DNA from: Diadema setosum
Taxonomy: Eukaryota > Echinodermata > Echinoidea > Diadematoida > Diadematidae
Direction: 5' to 3'
Length of the DNA: 64,000 nucleotides
Assembly (NCBI RefSeq): GCF_964275005.1
Contig: NC_092692.1
Location: forward strand, 11,141,643-11,205,642
Position 1 is the first letter of the stretch. Each line of letters starts with the position of its first letter. The notes under the pieces were generated by a model. It searched no databases and was not told the origin of the DNA. It saw only the letters and a list, made by a program, of their open reading frames with translations. Below are positions 56,691-64,000 of this stretch, one piece after another. A program made the translations under genes and the position numbers.

Positions 56691-58698
56691 ATGTGTGAAA
56701 ATGTATACTTAATAAGATATTTGGGACATAAAGATCAATAAAAGGTCAAGAGTCCAACTCGATATTTGAATTTTTCTGGATTTATCTGTCAAAAAGCACA
56801 AACAAACAAAGAAGACCCTTTTAGCTCCATGAGAATTAGCTAGTTGGTATAATACTGTGCACAGTGGAAAATGCAGTCATCCTCCATCAAAGAATCAGAA
56901 ATATAGTACCCTTGTACATTATGCATGAGGTGATTACAGATCAAACATGTTCAATTGTTATAGGTGCAAGTGGGGAATTTTCACAATATATTCACAGTCC
57001 TTTCTAGAATATTTGCTCGTCAAATATGCAGTTTCATTATTTACCATGGTGTGATTATTTCTGTAATGGAAATCCATTACATATTACCTGCCAAAGGCTC
57101 AAAGAAATTGTACAGTAAGATTGAAAAACTTGTGCATGGATTTTGTGTTTCGGCTTTTGCATTTTTTTTTTTTTTTTTTGGGGGGGGGGTGGTAGGAAAG
57201 AGTATAAACACTCAAATTCCCTGCTTCTTTTTGTATAAGGGCACAATTCAAAGTGGATACTTTCACAGTTTGTTTTTGTCATTTTTTAGGCTGAAAGATG
57301 TAGAATCACTATCAGGCATTTTGAATATGTTGAATATACAATTTATTAAGTTGTTTCCCATATACTTGTAGTATCCAACATTCATGTCATCATTCTTAAA
57401 AAGAACTGTCTGCAATATATTTTTGAAAGGTCTGTTATAAACACATCATAATGACAGTTGCTTTTATTAATCCATGCCATCAAAATTAGTATCATACATT
57501 TATTTTAATCAATTCATATACTGAAACAGTTTTACCCTCATACACCTATCATAACTAGTCTCATGTTGTCATATTGCTATCACACTTTTTTTCTTGGTCA
57601 TTATACTACTTGCACCTCATCTGAAAATGTTTCCAACAGCATGCCATTCTTAGTTCATAAAATTAGTACAAATGTTTATTCCTATTGCTTCATCAGAGAT
57701 GATTTCTTTGCTATTCATGCAGTCGTTGGTGATGCAATTTTGTTATGAAGATTGGGGGAAATAGGAAAGGTATTGTAGGTTACATGTATGTCAATAATCT
57801 GATGCTCAGTTTTAGCATTTATGGGGAGAAGAACAAGGCTAATTGCCAGTCTAGTGAATGAAGTGCATTGCAGATTCACTTAGGGAGATAGAGACCCAAA
57901 ACAGAGACATTCAGAGAGATACATTCTATCTGTTGTCCTATTAGGAGAAAATACCCTCTTTTATATGTTTTTTTTTTAAATAAAAAAGTAACATTTCCCA
58001 TGAGTCATATCAAACACATTATTTTCATTCATAATGGTTCGATTTGAATAACGTACTTGTGAAAGTGCTGAAACCTTCACCCTGGCATTATCTGTAAAAA
58101 AAAAATAATAATAAAAAATAGATAAATAAATAAATAACATTTCCTTTGGTTATGAGTCATATCGAAAGATTTTGCATTCGTAATGGTTAAAATGAATAAC
58201 ATACTGGTGAACGTGCCGAAACCTTCACCCTGGCATTATCTGTTCCATTAACTGCAGATATAATCGAGCTTTGGTATTTAACTTTATTATGAGAACTACC
58301 TTGTAATGATAGTATATGCTCTTATTGCCTTTGTAGCAACATTGATTTAAACTATTTTTCACAAATTAATAGCCTGTAAACACATTAGATATTCTTCTCT
58401 CTATCATTTTTGTTGTGTTCTTTTGGTCGATACTGTTAATTTCCTTAAGTTATTGTCATTATATTTATTATATTGATAAGATTATCATTATTGCAGGTTA
58501 TTGAAGTAGTATCATGATTATCATTATTTTCATTATCAATATTGTAATTGACATCATAATCAAAATTATTATAAAACTACGAACATCTATTCTAAGTAGC
58601 CATTTTTTTGTGACCAAGTAAATGGTTGATCTAACATACTCATTTTGCTGCTGACTACTTAGAACTTTGATACTACTCTATAGTAGATATGCATGTAT
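56691..58698. other. no gene seen
   Basis: AT-rich DNA with a poly-T plus G run at 57163-57189 and A/T-rich simple sequence near 58095-58135. A diverged direct repeat (TGAAACCTTCACCCTGGCAT near 58070 and a close copy near 58219) lies here. No supported frame. Confidence 0.45.
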
Positions 58699-58706
58699 GT
58701 GATATA

Positions 58707-58873
58707 CAGCGGTGGATCCAGAGGGGGGCGCAACCGGCGCATGCCCCCCCCCCTTTATTTTTCGTGAAAAACAAAAGAAATAAAAAGAAAAAAATGAAAT
58801 GAAACCCGGAAGTGGCACCAGAATTATTAGCTGCACCCCCCCCCCCTTTACAGAATTCCTTGATCTGCCCCTG
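58707..58873. mobile_element. hAT-type MITE with 8-bp target duplication
   Basis: Ends CAGCGGTGGATCCAG and the inverse of GATCTGCCCCTG are CAGGGGCGGATC-like. Flanks GTGATATA (58699-58706) and ATGATATA (58874-58881) differ at one base. 167 bp, with C runs inside both arms. Confidence 0.7.
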
Positions 58874-58881
58874 ATGATATA

Positions 58882-60412
58882 TATTGCAAGAGTAGTTGCT
58901 ATTTTTGTTCATTGTACAGGAATGAAAGGTTGTTATTGTTGACTTACATCATTGTCAATAATTAGCATGCATAAGCCCCCACAAGTACCTCACTATGGTT
59001 ATGATAATGCAAAAGTTCCAGCCAAGTTTAAGGGGCTCATGTCTTTAGCTCACAAGGTCTATAGATCTCAGATCTAAGCTTGGCATGATTGATACCAAGC
59101 TAGTGGGAATGGGCAGCTGTTCTGAGAGGGCTCAATATGATGTAATTTGTCCCTGAAATTTAAAGTGAAAGGACAGCAAGTAACACAGGATGTTGATGTT
59201 GAAACTGATCCCCAAAATAGATTAAAAAAAACAACAACAGTGAATTACACTAGAATTGCTATGATATAAAAATAATCCATTTGAATTGACCCAGAAATGA
59301 CAGTGATTGATACTGAATAATGGTAGTGAGATACATGTACTGAAATAACAATGAAATCTACACATGTGCGATAGGCCTATGTAATCAAAATTGACAATGA
59401 ATTTTAATAAAAGCAGACATGCAAAAATTTTAATAGATTCAAACAAAGCTGCCTGCTGTTGTGGTAATATTGCAGAGGAAAATCATACACAGAACACACA
59501 CAGAACTAATTAATGCATGATGCCAGAAATGAGTCTGAAGAATATGAAATTCCACTGCCTATTTTTGTCTGTACATTACCCTCTATATACTGTATAATTA
59601 TTATCTTTATTTATACATATTTTTTTTTAAATTTACCAGAAATACTAATAAGCCGTCTATGCTGTAATCTGAGATGTTACCCTCCGCCCAAGTTTTCCAC
59701 AGTCAAATATAAATGATTTGACAAATATACTGATAAGTAATATATTTTCTAAATTTCCTCACCTCTTGATGTGCCCCTTCGCTTCATAAGATGATTAACT
59801 TTTGCCATCTATCCCACAGTCCTTCATTTTCAGGCTTATATATAACCTTTATATAGTATACTATTTGTGACCCTGCATTGCAAAGTTGTCCAATTCTGAA
59901 GGAAGAGATTCCTAGTTTAAAAATGGAGTATTACTCATCAAACTCACCAATATAGACAATGACCAAGCAAATAGATGCTGGAATGCTTCTTTTGGGGGAA
60001 AAAGAGGCTTTAAAGTTGAGGGTCTATTCAAGTATTCTTAGTCATCCTGTAATGTGTGGGACTTTGGGGACAAAAGTGGGCTTCAAAACTCCATGGCAAC
60101 CACTGTGAAGGATTATCGGATGTTAACATAGTGCTTGTTACCCTCATTTTTTTTCCTCTGGATAATGCCTAAACAAGTATCAAAGCTATTTACTAGTACC
60201 ACTGACTGTAGCGTCTTACATAGGCCCTACATGTAAACACTCCTTGTGTACATTTAAAAAAAAAAAAGAGCAAAAATAAACAAAACAAAAGGAAACTCAT
60301 TTTCAAGACAGAAAATGAAAAAGTTTGTCAAAATCTGATTTTGGAAAGTGCCACTTTTACCTAATGTGCAATGTTCCCAAACTAAATCATTAGTGACCAA
60401 GGTTAATCTTTG
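58882..60412. other. no gene seen
   Basis: AT-rich DNA with A runs near 59224 and 60256. Small frames only. Confidence 0.45.
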
Positions 60413-60810
60413 TCAGAGAGTCTTTGAGGAAACACCCAAGCACAAAATGAGCCACATTGACCCAAAATACAAGTATGCAGACCTGCTTGGGGAAAAAAAA
60501 AAAATAAATTTGTGCTGCTTTTTGGGCATACGGATGCTGTGAAGTGGGGTTTCATTTGATTGCAAGGAAACCAATGTTCTGAGGCCAAAGTGGTCGTGCT
60601 TGGCAATTCCTGGTACCACAAAGTGACAGAGGTTGATGCTGAAATCCTTCCTCCTACTCACTTCCCCAGTCTGATAGTCTATGCACGTGCCAATCCGTCT
60701 CACAACCGGTATTTAAAATAACCTTCTCAATACTCTGTGGGACCAGATGAAGTGGTACAGCATTATCCATGTATCTGCCAACCACGTACCAGTAAATCTG
60801 TTTGAGCATG
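60413..60810 (-). pseudogene. unrecognised coding-like fragments on the minus strand
   Basis: Reading leftward from 60810, one frame gives MLKQIYWYVVGRYMDNAVPL then HLVPQSIEKVILNTG. A second frame, one shift later, gives VVRRIGTCIDYQTGEVSRRK, DFSINLCHFVVPGIAKHDHF, then GLRTLVSLQSNETPLHSIRM. Both look protein-like (balanced composition, amphipathic alternation) and abut without overlap, suggesting a once-continuous gene with a frameshift near 60715. I do not recognise the family; a domesticated or degraded transposon gene or a host pseudogene are both possible. The fragment starts next to the element boundary at 60818. Confidence 0.35.
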
Positions 60811-62126
60811 ATTTTTTTAGGTGATACGCTATCAGCGTATCACCTATTGTGATTGTCAAAATCTCTCTTTATTTTTTTTTATTCTTCTTTCTTTCTGGAC
60901 AATTTTGTGTCGTCAATATCTCAACAATGGCATTACGGAATGACATGAAATTTTCAGTCAACATGTCTCATAACAATATCTAGCCACAATAAGGTTTTCA
61001 TGACAGTAACATATCTATGACGTCATTTAGGCGCCTTTTGTGATTTTCGGACCTTGTCACATGATCGATCATAACTTCATAACTAGATGTAATTTCTGCG
61101 TCATTTTCGGTGGACATAAAGTTCAGGTCACGCTCTATCTTACTTTTTAACGCTAGTTACCCAGGTCTTCATTACGCGCGCGTTCGCGCGCGTCAAAATT
61201 TTAAAAGGCTCAAAACGACTTCCCAATGGGAAATCTCGAAGTTTCAGACAATTTTAAGCGTTTCAAACATTTTCTCGCGTGCGCGTCCGTCCGCGCAATT
61301 TCGCGCGCAGAGGGCATAACCAACATGAAAATGCAATTTTTTTGACTGATTTGGATTCCTGATACTTTGAGTAACAATATCCACTGATTTCCGATCGATG
61401 TTGACCTATAACAAAGGAATGCGCTGGCGTCAAAGTTGAAATTTCGTGTGCGCGTCTATGTGGAAATATAGCGAAAAACATGTCTTTGTTTATTTCGCAA
61501 TATTAGCTCTTTAAAAAGTCCGTTGACCCTATGTTTTTATTGCATATTACAAAAGCATATGAATTGGAAATAACGTTTCAAGTATCAATATTTCCCGAAA
61601 TACATTATGACGTCGTCATATCATCATCTGAAATCAAAAAAGTGGAATTAATTTTTTTGAGGTACTGTTTCTAACATTCATTTGCTCGTATCTCTGTTGT
61701 TTAAGCTCAATATTATCCCAAATTCACATATGTTGTACTTTTAACATTTGCCTTTCAAGTCCATGTCATGGTTTTGAAATTTGATGACGTTATCATACTT
61801 TAAATTGTGATTAAAAGTAAAGATGCAAAATCGGACAAGTTTACGTGTTATGTCTATGGGAAGTGATTTTTTTTAAAACCATCCATTGACTTGACAACGT
61901 TTAAGCACCTTTATCTCAGCTGATTTTGCTTCATTTCCTCTGAAATTTAAGTATGTTGTAGCTGAGACAATAAGCTGCAGTAATCATGCATTTTGTTCTT
62001 TGAAATCTTCTCATGAGGTTGACAATTTTGCAGTTTAAAACTGAAAATGAGAATGGAATGTGGACGAATCGATTCGTGATTCATCTTTCACATACATAAG
62101 TTTACGTTCCTCATATTTTCTCGTCG

Positions 62127-62215
62127 AGACGTATGGCCGAGTGGTTAAAGGCGCCGTCTCAGAGACGTGAGGTTGCACTCGTGCGGATTCGAACCCCACA
62201 AGATCACGAAACAAA
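62127..62215 (+). tRNA. tRNA-Leu(CAG)-like pseudogene or SINE head
   Basis: Box A TGGCCGAGTGGTTAAAGGC (62134-62152) and box B-like GATTCGAACCC (62187-62197) have class II tRNA spacing. The anticodon loop would be CTCAGAG (anticodon CAG). The acceptor ends do not pair and the T stem is irregular, so it is not a functional tRNA. A poly-T run follows at about 62231. Confidence 0.5.
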
Positions 62216-62729
62216 ATACCTAGCTATTTTACTTTTTTTTTCTTCAATGGTGTATTACACATTCGTCCATGTAGAAATTACGTTCGTATATAAACGCACC
62301 TATACACACACACACACACACACACAATATCCCTCTGTTTTGTGTTGGAGACCACATTGCTTCGACTGCTGCAGAATGTTGCATCCTGACTCTGTCAAAT
62401 AGTATGTAATGACGACAACGGAGGTGTTGTACTTTGAGCAATTGTCTTTCAAGTCCATGTCATTGTTTTGTACTTTGATGACGTCATCACACTGAAAATT
62501 GTGATTAAAGGCAAGGTATCAAAATCAGCCGATTATAGGTTTTATGTCTGCGGGACGTATTTTTCCGAAATTGCCAGAAATGGCACAGCGACCTCAGTCG
62601 TTACAAGGCCGCATTTCCTTCTAGCAATGCAATACATGTTCACGCGGCCACAATTGTTGAGTGGGCATTGACTTTTTCCCCCTGTAATATCTATACATTT
62701 TTTTTTTCGGCCTTACCGTTTCCGTGGAT

Positions 62730-62762
62730 GTCCCGTGGCCGAGTGGTTAGAGAAACCGTTTT
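62730..62762 (+). pseudogene. tRNA 5'-half-like sequence
   Basis: TGGCCGAGTGGTTAGAG (62736-62752) repeats the box A of the tRNA-like piece at 62134, with no matching 3' half or box B nearby. Confidence 0.45.
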
Positions 62763-62890
62763 GCATGCACGCTCAATATAACTTCAAGGTGCCTATATCA
62801 CATTCTTTTCTTTGTCGATCACAGATGACCGACATCTGATGACCCCAGGCGTATCACCTAACTCGTCAGTGTGACGAGTTTCATGTCTCG

Positions 62891-64000
62891 TTTTTTTTTA
62901 GTTTTATTTTTGTGTGTAAAAAAATGTTATTTATCTTAGGGTGCTATGTGATACAGTGTAGCCTTGTCAGTAGGCCTACAGCTTTCAGCCAGTTTATATC
63001 ATCAGTGGAAATGGTTGCAGCATGGACCCTGTAGGGTCCATGGTCACAGCAAGCAGGCCACATGATTATATAGCCTATCTCGTATTGCACTCACAGCCAC
63101 CTATCTTGCAGTTGGGCCAATTATGTAACCCGAGCTGGAGTACAAAAGCCATTATTTGTTTTAGTTTCCTGGTGCAGGGAAAATCCTTCCAGTCTTACAT
63201 AACAAAATGCTCACAAGTGGCTGTTGTTTGTAGCCTTTTGATGAGTGTTTCATGGAACAACAATTCAAGGAACATTGCTCTGCATGGACCATTAAAATGA
63301 ATTTTATCCAGTTTGTATATGACGGATCATAATAAAGGCCGCAGAAAGGTCACATAAAACTACAAAAAAAAAAGATATGGTCTTTGGGCACAAGATACAT
63401 GATGCAATGTAATGTTATTTAGTGTGTGTTCTGTGCGTCTGTGTCTGTGTCTGTGTCTGTGTCTGTGTCAGTGTCTGTGTCTGTGTGTGTGTGTGCACAG
63501 GGTGTTGGGATTGGGTTAACCGCATTCAAAAATTGAAAAGTATTGCAAAGTTTGCATATCATTGCTTTATCACTTCTAAAGAGATGTGTACATCATTGAA
63601 GATGAATGCTAGTTAATTGTCATGTAAAATTTTGATTTCTATTTTTCTTTGCTTATAGTAATCATGGGAATGGTTATTTCATCCCCGTGTAAATTATGCA
63701 ATTTGATTGTTAAGTATGACCAGTACATACATGTGTTGAAATTTTATCTATGATACCATTAATTTATGTAATACAATATTTCTGAACATTCATAGGTAGG
63801 CCTACTCATTAATGTTTAAAAAAATTTAAAAAAATGTTTTTTAGCCCACCAATGGCAGAAAATACATGCTTCAATTGATAAACATTTACCATATATCGTG
63901 CAGTATAGCAAAGTCCATAATATGACAAACTCAGAGCATAGAAATTGAATTAAAGGTAATTAGATCCAGTTTGTTTGCTTATTTTTGTTTAGAGATTTAT
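62891..64000. repeat. no gene seen; TGTC/GT microsatellite
   Basis: A (GTGTCT)n then (GT)n microsatellite at 63428-63496. Otherwise AT-rich unique DNA with no supported frame. Confidence 0.55.

Larger units (their letters stand above)
60818..62890 (-). mobile_element. hairpin-ended element, GGTGATACGC family, carrying tRNA-like sequences
   Basis: The right-hand 3' end is hairpin TAGGTGATACGCT/AGCGTATCACCTA (60818-60846). The left-hand 5' end, read on the minus strand, is GAAA, hairpin AACTCGTCA/TGACGAGTT (62880-62860), then TAGGTGATACGCC (62860-62848). This mirrors the plan of the elements at 13808 and 27418. About 2 kb long without long ORFs. It includes TGACGTCA at 61018-61025 and 62479-62486, CGCG-rich words near 61176-61195, and two tRNA-like pieces. 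Confidence 0.62.

Overview
The window reads as intron-rich, repeat-dense animal DNA. Exons are short with GT..AG borders, codons show no bacterial operon layout, and most of the sequence is AT-rich non-coding DNA full of transposon debris. The repeat repertoire (pearl-like Helentron derivatives with GCCTCCGCC or GTCCCCGCC ends, TTAA foldbacks, short palindromic TACATGTA words) suggests a marine invertebrate deuterostome, most likely an echinoderm; that is inference, not proof. Two conserved genes anchor the window. POLR3H (RNA polymerase III stalk subunit RPC8) is complete in five minus-strand exons between 34243 and 39013. The first coding exon of CMAS (CMP-sialic acid synthetase) lies on the plus strand at 52629-52776. 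A minus-strand gene at the left edge encodes a CARD (death-fold) domain in a phase 1-1 exon (12-296), apparently spliced to a basic first exon (2255-2417). Weaker minus-strand exon candidates lie at 10271-10373, 13280-13333 and 17016-17141.

Layout: 1-18.9 kb is gene-poor, with candidate exons, palindromic MITEs, TTAA foldbacks and a pearl-like element (13.8-15.1 kb). 18.9-23.5 kb holds the relic of an autonomous Helentron (Rep, PIF1-type helicase C-terminus, APE-like endonuclease), its Rep domain split by a 3 kb hAT-like element with a 6-bp target duplication. 23.5-27.4 kb is a nest of transposon-type coding pieces (an HMG-box-like domain and an RNase H-like transposase-type region) interrupted by a pogo/Tigger MITE, a TTAA foldback and a small hAT-like MITE. 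27.4-28.5 kb is a second pearl-like element whose 3' half is tandemly duplicated. 30.1-33.8 kb holds a TTAA foldback, a Harbinger-type element (TSD TTA) and a TAAT-flanked element. 34.2-39.7 kb is POLR3H with a TTAA foldback just upstream of its start. 41.5-42.1 kb is a near-perfect 651-bp hairpin flanked by 16-bp direct repeats. 43.4-48.5 kb is a satellite-like array (GAGCGAAGCGACCGAGC units) with telomere-like MITEs and a 5'-truncated LINE. After CMAS exon 1 come a foldback, a Penelope-like relic with hammerhead-ribozyme-like cores, further MITEs, and a 2 kb element at 60.8-62.9 kb carrying tRNA-like sequences.

The most coherent non-gene signals are two sets of elements that share an architecture but not a sequence. 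One is four palindromic MITEs with GGGCCC-type ends and CWG target duplications, each with its own private stem word. The other is three larger families that share a terminal plan: hairpin plus word W at one end, and a W-loop-W' hairpin at the other. A Helentron relic in the same window is a plausible source of the machinery for the latter set.
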